Shown in pieces: positions 1 through 6,845 of a stretch of 11,498 nucleotides of DNA (position 1 is its first letter; each line of letters starts with the position of its first letter). Both the position numbers and the translations under genes were made by a program. The notes under the pieces are model-generated. The model saw only the letters and a program-made list of their open reading frames with translations. It was not told the origin of the DNA and did no database searches. The DNA lies in assembly GCA_036558265.1 (NCBI GenBank), contig DATBFY010000339.1, positions 1-11,498 on the forward strand, written 5' to 3'. This DNA comes from RYN-433 sp036558265 (GTDB lineage: Bacteria; Planctomycetota; Phycisphaerae; Tepidisphaerales; Tepidisphaeraceae).

Positions 1-1
1 C

Positions 2-436
2 CAGGGCGTGCTGCCGGACGGCGATTACGTCTTTCAGATCGATGCGGAGCTTGTCAAAGATGCCAAGGGCAATCCGCTCGACGGCAACGGCGACGGCGCG
101 GGCGGCGATGATTTCTCGTTCGGCTTCTTCCACCTGAGCGGCGACGCCAACCACGACCGGGCGGTGGGGTTTGGCGACGTGGTGGTGCTGGCCCAGCGCT
201 ATAACGGACCTGCGGGCGCCACGTATGACCAGGGGGATTTCAATTATGACGGCGTCGTGGACTTCGCGGATCTGACGATCCTGGCGCAGCACTACAACAC
301 GGACCTGGCGACGATCGCCGCGCCGGTGGCCGCGACACATGCGTCGGCACCCGTGGCCGGGATCGATCGCCACCCGCGGCCGGCGAGCGTGTTTCACGCG
401 AGGCGGATCGTAATTGCGGAGCGCCCGGCGGCGTGA
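2..436 (+). CDS. C-terminal end of a secreted dockerin-type protein (5' partial)
   Basis: The frame is open from the left edge of the window, so this is only the last ~144 residues of a longer protein. The first ~40 visible residues (PDGDYVFQIDAELV, then a DxxGNPLDGNGDG turn) look like the end of a bacterial Ig-like domain of the kind that often precedes dockerins in planctomycete surface proteins. Two dockerin type I-like calcium loops follow. Loop 1 (bases 143-178) is GDANHDRAVGFGD, keeping D1, N3, D5 and D12 but with R at position 6 where Gly is usual. Loop 2 (bases 236-271) is GDFNYDGVVDFAD and is canonical. Each loop is followed by a helix ending LAQ(R/H)YN. The ~45-residue Ala/Pro/Arg-rich tail shows no PEP-CTERM or LPxTG signal. 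Dockerins bind cohesins in cellulosomes; in planctomycetes the partner is generally unknown. The catalytic or adhesive part lies upstream, outside the window. Confidence 0.8.
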   Translation, partial: QGVLPDGDYVFQIDAELVKDAKGNPLDGNGDGAGGDDFSFGFFHLSGDANHDRAVGFGDVVVLAQRYNGPAGATYDQGDFNYDGVVDFADLTILAQHYNTDLATIAAPVAATHASAPVAGIDRHPRPASVFHARRIVIAERPAA

Positions 437-459
437 TCGGCGCGCCGCAACGCCTCTGC

Positions 460-486
460 AGACTTCACCAAGTCTCTCTTATTTTT
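460..486 (+). terminator. candidate intrinsic terminator after the dockerin gene
   Basis: A perfect 6-bp inverted repeat, AGACTT (460-465) and AAGTCT (470-475), encloses a 4-base loop CACC. It is followed by CTCTTATTTTT (476-486). The position, 24 bases after the dockerin stop codon, suits a rightward terminator. The stem has only two G:C pairs, so it is weak. It overlaps the last codons of the convergent PPC gene; read leftward the hairpin has no U-tract. Confidence 0.4.
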
Positions 487-2137
487 CGGGTTCCTTGGTG
501 ACCGTCCCGGCCGGGGCGACCGTCAGCCAGACGCTGGCGGTTTCGTCGATGAACTCCTGGCCACCCGCCTTCTCCCGGTCCTTTCGCAGTTCATATTGCG
601 CGGGAATGGCGCGGAGATTGGTCGCATCGGTTCCCAGCAGGAGGACGCGGATCGAGGTGTTGGCGGGCTTGGCGTTGGCGGCGGCGGTCACGGTCAGGGT
701 GATCTCGCCGCCGCTTGCAGGGACATCGGCGCTGGTGGCGGTGACACCGGGGGGAAGCTCGGCGGCGACGGCGACGACTTTACCGGAATCGCCGTTGCGG
801 CGGGCGACGGTGAGCTTGAGCGGCGCGGACTTGCCGGCGGGAATTGCATACGCGTCGGCGTCGAGGGTTGCGCGCAGCTCGGGGGTGGAGCGGCGGATGT
901 CCAGCCAGTAGCGGTAGTCGTCGCCGCCCCGACCGTAGACGTCGGCGAGCGTCAGCCGGTAGACGCCGTCGGCGGGGGCGGTCCAATCGAGCTTGGGGTC
1001 GGCGGTGCCGCCGGCGTCGTCATCGGCTCCGACCTGTTTTCCGGTCGAGTCCTCGATTCGCAGGACGGCGTCGAGGGCGGAGCCCATCGCGCCGGCCCGG
1101 ACGACGAAGGCCAGGCGCTGGCCCTTGGTGGCCTTCAAGGTGAAATGGTCCACCTGGCCGGGTTTTGCGATCGCGCCGTTGATGCTCGCGGGGGGCGAAA
1201 TGGGTGATTTGGCGGCACTGGCTTCAAGTTCCGGCCCTTCCGGGACTTCGACACGCAGGCGTCCTTCACCGCCCGGTATGGGGATGAAGAGGTGATCGAC
1301 TCCCGCGGGGATGGACGTGGCGTCCACCTCGGCGTGGTCGGTCGCCAGGTTCCAGCCGAGGAGGCGAACGGTGGCCTTGGTGCCGCGCTGGATGCCGGCC
1401 GGGCAGGCGCCGCGGACGAAGGGGCCCGTCGTGAGGTTGAGGCGGTAGGCGGCGTCCTTGCCCCCTGCCAACTTGACGTCCGCCGCGGGAGGAAAGGCGA
1501 ACGCGGAGATGCGAAGGATGTAGGTTCCCGCGGCCGGAGCGCGGTAGACCAGCAATGGGTCAAGTCCCAGGCCGTCCTGGGCGTAGGCGACCTGGATGCC
1601 GGCGGGGTCGAGCAGGTGGAGCATGGGGTCGATCGCCGAGCCGAGGCGCCTGCCCTGCGCGCTGGCGACCAGGCACTGGTTGGCCTGGAGGTGTACGGCG
1701 TAGCAATCGAAGTCGCCGCTCTTGCCCAGTTGGCCATTGATGGTCACCGGGAGCTCGGAAACGACCTGGGCTTTTTCGCGCTCGTCGTTGGGTTCGACCT
1801 CGGTCATCTCGCGCTGGTCGCCGACGAAGAAGCAGCGGAGAGTCGAGGCGCCTTCGGGGTTGTAGAAGCGGAGCAAGTGGGGCCCGATCGGGGCGTCGGG
1901 CGCGATGTGGATCGTGAGGGAGCCCGCGGTCTTGCCGACTTCGACGCGCAGGCCTGGGTGATCGGTCCAAATGCCGATGGGCCAGGGGTCGAGCTTGCCG
2001 GAAGCGGTGACGTTGACGGTAGCGCCGCGCGCGCCGCCGGCGGGGAAGAGGCCGTCGCAGGTGGGCGGGACCGCGCTGGCCGAGATCGCGCCCAGGAAGA
2101 TCGTCAGCGTAAGGGCGAGGCACGCGGCGCGGGTCAC
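479..2137 (-). CDS. secreted protein with two PPC (pre-peptidase C-terminal) domains
   Basis: A 552-residue exported protein of unknown function. The start chosen is GTG at 2137-2135, which overlaps the upstream DUF1501 stop as GTGA and has an AAGGA ribosome site nine bases before it; the frame stays open further upstream but that part reads as out-of-frame DUF1501 sequence. Residues 1-22 form a signal peptide ending ASA. Residues ~25-107 resemble an IPT/TIG-like beta domain. PPC domain 1 (~115-240) begins with the typical EVEPND motif and contains GDFDCYAV and APAAGTYILRI. A second short TIG-like segment (~243-300) precedes PPC domain 2 (~317-415, GQVDHFTLKA, WTAPADGVYRLTL). Residues ~420-540 look like a C-terminal Ig-like domain. 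No catalytic motif is visible. In planctomycetes such proteins commonly follow DUF1501 and PSD1 genes, which suggests a binding or scaffolding role at the envelope (inference). Confidence 0.85.
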   Translation of the reverse strand: MTRAACLALTLTIFLGAISASAVPPTCDGLFPAGGARGATVNVTASGKLDPWPIGIWTDHPGLRVEVGKTAGSLTIHIAPDAPIGPHLLRFYNPEGASTLRCFFVGDQREMTEVEPNDEREKAQVVSELPVTINGQLGKSGDFDCYAVHLQANQCLVASAQGRRLGSAIDPMLHLLDPAGIQVAYAQDGLGLDPLLVYRAPAAGTYILRISAFAFPPAADVKLAGGKDAAYRLNLTTGPFVRGACPAGIQRGTKATVRLLGWNLATDHAEVDATSIPAGVDHLFIPIPGGEGRLRVEVPEGPELEASAAKSPISPPASINGAIAKPGQVDHFTLKATKGQRLAFVVRAGAMGSALDAVLRIEDSTGKQVGADDDAGGTADPKLDWTAPADGVYRLTLADVYGRGGDDYRYWLDIRRSTPELRATLDADAYAIPAGKSAPLKLTVARRNGDSGKVVAVAAELPPGVTATSADVPASGGEITLTVTAAANAKPANTSIRVLLLGTDATNLRAIPAQYELRKDREKAGGQEFIDETASVWLTVAPAGTVTKEPEK

Positions 2138-3480
2138 GCGAACAGTTCCTTGATGGGCTTGCCGCCGTTGACCAGTTGGACGGGGCGGCCGGTATTGGTC
2201 TGGAGGTGCTGGGTGGGGTCGATGCCCATCTTGGTGTAGAGGGTGGCGGCGAAGTCCTCGGGGGAATGGACGTTCTCGGAAGCGTAGTAGCCGCGGGGGT
2301 CGGTGGCGCCCAGGACGTAGCCGCGCGGCATGCCGGCGCCTGCGGCGAGAATTGACATGGCGTGGGGCCAGTGATCGCGGCCGGCGTCCTTGTTGACCTT
2401 GGGGGTGCGGCCGAACTCGCCCAGGGCGAAGACCAGGGTCGAATCGAGCATCCCGCGCTCGTCCAGGTCGCGGATCAGGGCCGAGAGCCCCTGGTCCAGC
2501 GCCGCCATCTGACTCCCCTTGTAGCTCTTGAAGATCGTCTTGTGATGGTCCCACCCGCCGGTGTAGCAGGTGACGAACGACACACCGACTTCAACCAGGC
2601 GCCGACAGAGGAGCAACCGCTGTCCGATGGAGGTGCGGCCGTACATCTCCCGCGTTTTGTCGGGCTCCTTCGAGATATCGAACGCCGCCTGCGCCTTGGC
2701 GGAGGTGACGAGGGAGAGGCCCTGCTGGTAGAAGTTGTCGAAGCCGACGGTGGGATCTTCGGCGGCGGCGTCGGCGATGCGGCACATGCGGTCGAGCGAG
2801 CGACGGAGCTGCTGGCGGTTGAGTTCGCGCCCGGTGCTGATCTCCGGGGGGAGGACCACGTCGCGGACCTTGAAGCCCTTGCTGTTGGGGTCGCCCTTGA
2901 TGATGAACGGGGCGTGCTTGGCGCCCAGGAAGTTGGGGCCGCCCGAGCGGGACATCTCCGGGGTCGTGATGTAGGCGGGCAGGCCTTCGCGGATGCCGCG
3001 GGTCCAGGAGACGACCGAGCCGTAGGAGGGGTGGAAGGTGACGAACGCGCCGCAGCCGACTGGGACGGGCGTCGGGGCGCCGGTCATCATGTAATGGTTG
3101 CCGCCGCCGTGGTTGGGATCCTTGTGGCAGACCGAGCGGATGACGGTGAACTTGTCGGCGGCGGCGGCCAGCTTGGGGATGACCTCGGAGAAGTAGACGC
3201 CGGGCGCGGCGGTCTTGATCGGTTTGAACTCGCCGCGGATGTCGATGGGGGCGTCGGGCTTGGGGTCGAAGGATTCGTAGTGACTGGGCCCGCCGTCCAT
3301 CCAGAGGAGGATGCAGTTGACGCTGGCGGGGCTGCACTTACCCGACGCGCGGGCGGATTGGGCGGCGAGGGCGCGCTGGCGGAGCAGGTCGGTGAAACCC
3401 AAGCCCGCAAAGGCGCCGATACCGAGTTGGAGGAAATCGCGCCTCCGAACGCCTTCGCAATTGAAAATGGGTTCAGGCAT
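2134..3480 (-). CDS. DUF1501 family protein, Tat-exported
   Basis: A 448-residue protein of the DUF1501 family (alkaline-phosphatase/sulfatase-like clan), near-normal length for the family. The N-terminus carries a twin-arginine signal, VRRRDFLQLG (residues 11-20), followed by a hydrophobic Gly/Ala segment, so it is predicted to be exported folded. Family landmarks are WMDGGPSHYESFDPKPDAP (60-78), CHKDPNHGGGNHYMMTG (118-134), the YTGGWDHH block (306-313), GEFGRTP (354-360) and GRDHWP (367-372), where His, Asp and Glu residues probably bind metal by analogy with the clan. Substrate and reaction are unknown. No good Shine-Dalgarno precedes the ATG at 3480; a TAGAAT -10-like element lies about 20 bases upstream. 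The stop overlaps the next gene by four bases (GTGA). DUF1501 genes in planctomycetes are usually neighbours of PSD1-type cytochrome genes, and here the PSD1 gene lies just beyond the DUF4058 gene. Confidence 0.93.
   Translation of the reverse strand: MPEPIFNCEGVRRRDFLQLGIGAFAGLGFTDLLRQRALAAQSARASGKCSPASVNCILLWMDGGPSHYESFDPKPDAPIDIRGEFKPIKTAAPGVYFSEVIPKLAAAADKFTVIRSVCHKDPNHGGGNHYMMTGAPTPVPVGCGAFVTFHPSYGSVVSWTRGIREGLPAYITTPEMSRSGGPNFLGAKHAPFIIKGDPNSKGFKVRDVVLPPEISTGRELNRQQLRRSLDRMCRIADAAAEDPTVGFDNFYQQGLSLVTSAKAQAAFDISKEPDKTREMYGRTSIGQRLLLCRRLVEVGVSFVTCYTGGWDHHKTIFKSYKGSQMAALDQGLSALIRDLDERGMLDSTLVFALGEFGRTPKVNKDAGRDHWPHAMSILAAGAGMPRGYVLGATDPRGYYASENVHSPEDFAATLYTKMGIDPTQHLQTNTGRPVQLVNGGKPIKELFA
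2147..2151 (-). promoter_or_regulatory. ribosome binding site AAGGA for the PPC protein
   Basis: On the minus strand AAGGA lies nine bases upstream of the GTG at 2137, inside the last codons of the DUF1501 gene. It decides the start: the frame could be extended upstream to 2554, but that extension lies wholly within DUF1501 and has no signal peptide, whereas this GTG begins a good one. Confidence 0.65.
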
Positions 3481-3498
3481 GGAAGTGGGTGTTTGATC

Positions 3499-3504
3499 AT
3501 TCTA
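3499..3504 (-). promoter_or_regulatory. possible -10 element for DUF1501-PPC operon
   Basis: TAGAAT on the minus strand (five of six bases match TATAAT) lies 18 bases upstream of the DUF1501 ATG. The best -35 candidate at an 18-base spacing (TTCAAC, 3528-3523) is poor. It would give the DUF1501-PPC pair its own promoter now that the DUF4058 gene separates it from the upstream PSD1 gene. A short GC-rich palindrome, GCCGA-A-TCGGC (3507-3517), lies just upstream and may be chance in DNA of this composition. Nothing else is seen in the rest of the 3481-3589 gap apart from the DUF4058 promoter. Confidence 0.3.
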
Positions 3505-3562
3505 TCGCCGAATCGGCCGGCGGTTGAACACAAAACCTGAACCGACCGGATACGGGGATTCC

Positions 3563-3571
3563 TGATATAAT
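3563..3571 (+). promoter_or_regulatory. extended -10 promoter for the DUF4058 gene
   Basis: The sequence TGATATAAT is a perfect TATAAT hexamer (3566-3571) preceded by the TGn extension. No -35 hexamer is found at a 16-18 base spacing, which is typical of extended -10 promoters. Transcription would begin near 3578, leaving a leader of about a dozen bases that holds GAGGA (3580-3584), five bases before the ATG at 3590. Confidence 0.6.
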
Positions 3572-3589
3572 TGTGTTTCGAGGATTGTT

Positions 3590-4378
3590 ATGCCTTCTCC
3601 GTTTCCCGGAATGGACCCGTATCTCGAACACCCTGCGCGCTGGCCGGACGTTCATCACCGGCTGATCACGGCTTCGAGCGATTACCTGACCGAACAGCTT
3701 CGGCCCCGGTATTTTGTGCGAATCGAAGAGCGGGTTTACGTTTCCGACCCTGAAGATCCGGGGCGTGACGTGATTATTCCGGATTTGAGAATCGGCAAGA
3801 CGCAAAACCAGGATGCGCCGCGGCCGACAGGTCAATCCCAGGCCGTGGCGACCATTGAGCCGATCACCCGCGTGACGCTGATCGAGGATGAGGTCCACGA
3901 GGCCAGGTTGGAAGTGATCGACGCGGTTTCGAAGGGCCTGGTGACGGTGATCGAGTTTTTGAGCCCGACGAACAAGGTGACGGGCAGCCGGGGGCGCGAG
4001 AGCTATCGAGAAAAACAGCTCGAGGTGATGCACTCGCCGACGCACCTGGTCGAAGTCGATCTGCTGCGCGGCGGCGCACGGACGGTCGAGGAATTGAACA
4101 TGCCGCCGTTCGATTACCTGGTACACGTGTCGCGCGCGTACGAGCGGCCTCGGAGGAAGTTGTGGCCGATCCCGCTTCGCAACCCACTTCCGCCTGTTCC
4201 GATCCCGCTCAAGCGCGGTGATGACGACGCCGTGCTCGACTTACTGCGAGTGCTGAACACGGTCTATGACCGGGCGGCGTACGAGTTGACGGTCGATTAC
4301 TCGACCGATCCGGTGCCGCCATTGAATGAGGAGCAAGCCCGCTGGGCCCGGGAGTTGCTGCGGGCTCGACCCGCCTGA
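3590..4378 (+). CDS. DUF4058 family protein (possible PD-(D/E)XK-like fold)
   Basis: A 262-residue protein, full length for DUF4058. It has no signal peptide or membrane segment, so it should be cytoplasmic, unlike all its neighbours. The N-terminus MPSPFPGMDPYLE and the later PFDYLVHVSR (173-182) and LWPIPLRNPLPPVPIPL (191-207) stretches are family signatures. Conserved-looking acidic and lysine positions are P64-D65 in VIIPDLRIG, E122 in VIEFLSPTNK with S125-P126 and K129, K142, and E155/D157 in HLVEVDLLRGG. That series resembles the PD...E..SP...K layout of Uma2/DUF820 proteins of the PD-(D/E)XK superfamily; this is my inference and the function is unknown. The start is supported by GAGGA at 3580-3584 and an extended -10 promoter. 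It faces the opposite way to its neighbours, is less GC-rich in its first half, and ends 10 bases from the convergent PSD1 gene. Confidence 0.9.
   Translation: MPSPFPGMDPYLEHPARWPDVHHRLITASSDYLTEQLRPRYFVRIEERVYVSDPEDPGRDVIIPDLRIGKTQNQDAPRPTGQSQAVATIEPITRVTLIEDEVHEARLEVIDAVSKGLVTVIEFLSPTNKVTGSRGRESYREKQLEVMHSPTHLVEVDLLRGGARTVEELNMPPFDYLVHVSRAYERPRRKLWPIPLRNPLPPVPIPLKRGDDDAVLDLLRVLNTVYDRAAYELTVDYSTDPVPPLNEEQARWARELLRARPA
4360..4374. repeat. GC hairpin at the DUF4058/PSD1 convergent end
   Basis: GCGGG (4360-4364) and CCCGC (4370-4374) form a 5-bp all-G:C stem around a 5-base loop, four bases before... the end of the DUF4058 reading frame, and 15 bases beyond the convergent PSD1 stop. No U-tract follows in either direction. 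It may help separate the two converging transcripts across the 10-base gap (4379-4388), which holds nothing else, but it could be chance in GC-rich coding sequence. Confidence 0.2.
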
Positions 4379-4388
4379 TGACGCGCCT

Positions 4389-6845
4389 CTAGTGGTTAAA
4401 CACGAACTCCGCCGAGTTGATCAACGCCCACACCAGGTCTTCGGTGGCGGTTTGCCGGGTGGCGTCCTTGGCGGCATAGGCGGAGAGGGCGATCGCCATC
4501 TCGGATGACGTCGGGTAACGGGCGTAGGCGGAGAGGTAAAGCTCGGTCACGATCTCTTGGGGGGTGCGCGTGCTCTTGGCGAGCTGGGTGGCGCGGCCGG
4601 CGGGGTTCTCGATCTTACCCGCCAGGCGCGTCGAGTTCATCAGGTGCAGGGCCTGCACGACGCTGCTGTCGCGGTCGCGCTCGCAGGGCGGGTCGGCGCT
4701 GGGGTTGGGGCGGCCGAAGGCGTCGAGGAAGTCGGAATCCAGGCGGTTGTTCCAGACCTGGACGGCACGGCTGCCGGGCGCCAGGCCCTGGAGGTTCTCG
4801 GTGGTGCCGGTCAGGTCGCAGACGGCGTCGAGGGCGACCTCGGCAGCGGGCCGGCGGCGGTAGAAGCGGGAGAAGTTCCGCGTGTCGCGGACGTTGTAGG
4901 CGTTGGGGATCGAGCTGAGCTCGTAGACGTGCGACGTCATGATCGTGCGGATCAGGTGCTTTAAGTCGTAGCCGTGCTGGATGAAGTCTTTGGCGAGCGC
5001 GTCGAGGAGGGCTGGATTGGTCGGCGGGTTGGAGGCGCGGAAATCGTCCACGGGATGGACGATGCCGCGGCCCATCAACTCGCCCCAGACGCGGTTGACG
5101 GTCGCGCGGGCGAAGAAGAGGTTGTCGGGCTGGGAAATCCAGGCGGCCAGGGCTTCGCGGGGGTCGCGGTTGGGGTCGATCGTCTCGACGGGGCCGTCGA
5201 GCACGCGCGGGCGCATGACCTGGCCGGTGACGGGGTGGCGGACCTCGCCGGTAGTCCCGGGCGCAAACCCGATGAACTCGGCCTCGCCGGAGATGGGGGC
5301 GGAGATGCCCTGGCCCTTTCGCTTGAGGGATCCGAAGAAGGCGGCGAACTGGTAGAAGTCGTCCTGGCTCCACTTCTCGTTGGGGTGGTGGTGGCACCTG
5401 GCGCACTCGAGGCGAACGCCCAGGAAGACCTGGCTGATGAAGGTGGTGATGTCGGCGGGCTCGCGGCGATCGCGGAAGATGACGGTTGGGCCGTCGCGGT
5501 GGGTGCTGCCGCGGGCGAGGAGGATCTCGCGGACGAACTGGTCGAACGGCTTGTTCTGTCGGAAGCTGGCGCGGAGCCACTGGTCGAGCGTGTAGACGCT
5601 CTTGACGCCTGCGCGAAACGGATTGGGACGCAGGAGGTCCCCCCACTTGTTGGCCCAGTGGTCGGCGTAGAGTGGGTTTTGCAGGAGGCGATCGACGAGC
5701 TTGGCCCGACGGTCAGGATCGGGATCGTTGAGGAAGGCTTTAACCTCGTCGGGTTTGGGCAGGGCGCCGATGGCGTCGAGGGAGGCGCGGCGGATGAATT
5801 CCCAGTCGGTGCAGCGCTCGGAGGGTGCGATCCCGAGTCGCTTGAGGCGGTCGTAGACGTTGGAGTCGATGAAGTTGTTAACCGGCAGCGTGGCGTAGAG
5901 GGAATCGGGCAGCGTCTGGTCGGCGGGGACGGTGATGCGCGAGACGTCCACCAGGCCCATGTAACGGGCGATGACGACGCCCTCGCCGGGCAGGTCGCCG
6001 ACGTGCACCACGCCGTTCTCATCGACGCGGGCCATTTCCTTTTCGTTGGCGACAAAGTCGGCCAGTGCGGTGACGTCGCGCGTCGAGCCGTCGGAGTATT
6101 TCGCCAGGACCAGGAGCGGCTGGGTGGCGAGCTTGTGATAGCGGCCCTCGCGGGGGTGGACTTCGATGGCGGCGAGGGTCGGGTCGTCCTTGGAGGCGTA
6201 GGGCATGCCCTGTTCGATCCAGCGTCGGATCAACTGGTAGGGTTGGGAATCTTTCTTGAGACGCAGGCCTCCGCCGTGATCGACCGTCAGGGTGGGTTTG
6301 CGGAGGAGGAGACTCTCTTCCGGCGCGGCGGGGAAGACGCGGCGGCCGCGCGCATCCTTGACGATCGCGCGGTAGTCGGATTTGGGGTCGTAGGCGAAGA
6401 CGGAGAGCTTGAACCCGTTCTGGCCCGCCGGCTTGGCGTGACAGGCGCCGGCGTTGCAACCGGCGCGGCTGAGCAGCGGCATGATGTCGTTGGGGAAGCT
6501 GAGGCTATCGGGGGGCGCGGGACGGACGCTCACGCTCATGTGGACGGTGGCGCCATCGACCGTGGCGGTCATGCTGGCGGACCCGGGGGACTTGGCGCGG
6601 ATGACGCCGCCGGATTCTACGGTAGCAACGTCGGGATGATCCGACGAAAACGACGCCTTCCCCGTCACGTCAATCGCAAACCCGTCCGCGTCCGCACGGG
6701 TGACCGAGAATCGCTGCGCAGCGCCGGCGTTGAGCGTCGCTGACTCGGGCCAGACGGCGAGCGAAATGGTGGCGACGTGTTCCGATGCCGAGGAACCCGA
6801 AGCAACGAAACCGAGCGCGCAGAATGTCAGGAGGATGTGTCGCAT
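4389..6845 (-). CDS. PSD1-type secreted cytochrome protein (Big2-like, PSCyt1, DUF1549, DUF1553)
   Basis: An 818-residue exported protein with two heme-c motifs. Residues 1-~20 are a signal peptide. Residues ~27-108 form a Big2-like Ig domain (AVWPESATLNAGAAQRFSV, then GVIRAKSPGSASMTATVDG). The first cytochrome region has LLSRAGCNAGACHAK with C130, C135 and H136, a CX4CH motif rather than CX2CH, followed by GQNGFKLSVFAYDP. A second Ig-like stretch spans ~225-307. DUF1549/PSCyt2 starts at NNFIDSNVYDRLKRLGI (323-339) and contains the second heme site ECARCHHHP (C481, C484, H485, normal CX2CH). DUF1553/PSD1 spans ~562-815, with LFFARATVNRVWGELMGRGI (576-595). It probably carries electrons in an extracytoplasmic redox complex; the substrate is unknown. 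The ATG directly abuts the WD40 stop (TGAATG), implying translational coupling. It ends in TAG, so amber is a working stop in this genome. Confidence 0.93.
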   Translation of the reverse strand: MRHILLTFCALGFVASGSSASEHVATISLAVWPESATLNAGAAQRFSVTRADADGFAIDVTGKASFSSDHPDVATVESGGVIRAKSPGSASMTATVDGATVHMSVSVRPAPPDSLSFPNDIMPLLSRAGCNAGACHAKPAGQNGFKLSVFAYDPKSDYRAIVKDARGRRVFPAAPEESLLLRKPTLTVDHGGGLRLKKDSQPYQLIRRWIEQGMPYASKDDPTLAAIEVHPREGRYHKLATQPLLVLAKYSDGSTRDVTALADFVANEKEMARVDENGVVHVGDLPGEGVVIARYMGLVDVSRITVPADQTLPDSLYATLPVNNFIDSNVYDRLKRLGIAPSERCTDWEFIRRASLDAIGALPKPDEVKAFLNDPDPDRRAKLVDRLLQNPLYADHWANKWGDLLRPNPFRAGVKSVYTLDQWLRASFRQNKPFDQFVREILLARGSTHRDGPTVIFRDRREPADITTFISQVFLGVRLECARCHHHPNEKWSQDDFYQFAAFFGSLKRKGQGISAPISGEAEFIGFAPGTTGEVRHPVTGQVMRPRVLDGPVETIDPNRDPREALAAWISQPDNLFFARATVNRVWGELMGRGIVHPVDDFRASNPPTNPALLDALAKDFIQHGYDLKHLIRTIMTSHVYELSSIPNAYNVRDTRNFSRFYRRRPAAEVALDAVCDLTGTTENLQGLAPGSRAVQVWNNRLDSDFLDAFGRPNPSADPPCERDRDSSVVQALHLMNSTRLAGKIENPAGRATQLAKSTRTPQEIVTELYLSAYARYPTSSEMAIALSAYAAKDATRQTATEDLVWALINSAEFVFNH

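Noticed and set aside
2138..2554. N-terminal extension of the PPC gene up to 2554
   Set aside because: The extension is Arg/Pro-rich out-of-frame DUF1501 sequence without a signal peptide. The GTG at 2137 has AAGGA, a GTGA overlap and a proper signal peptide.
2362..3540. Plus-strand open frame of 392 codons antisense to DUF1501
   Set aside because: Low-complexity translation without domain signatures, opposite a gene with clear family motifs.
3590..4378. DUF4058 gene as part of a transposon or insertion sequence
   Set aside because: No transposase, terminal inverted repeats or target-site duplication could be found around it.
4974..6743. Plus-strand open frame of 589 codons antisense to the PSD1-type gene
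   Set aside because: Its translation is Gly/Val/Asp-rich with no recognisable domain, and it mirrors the strongly supported PSD1 gene. Long antisense frames are expected in GC-rich DNA.
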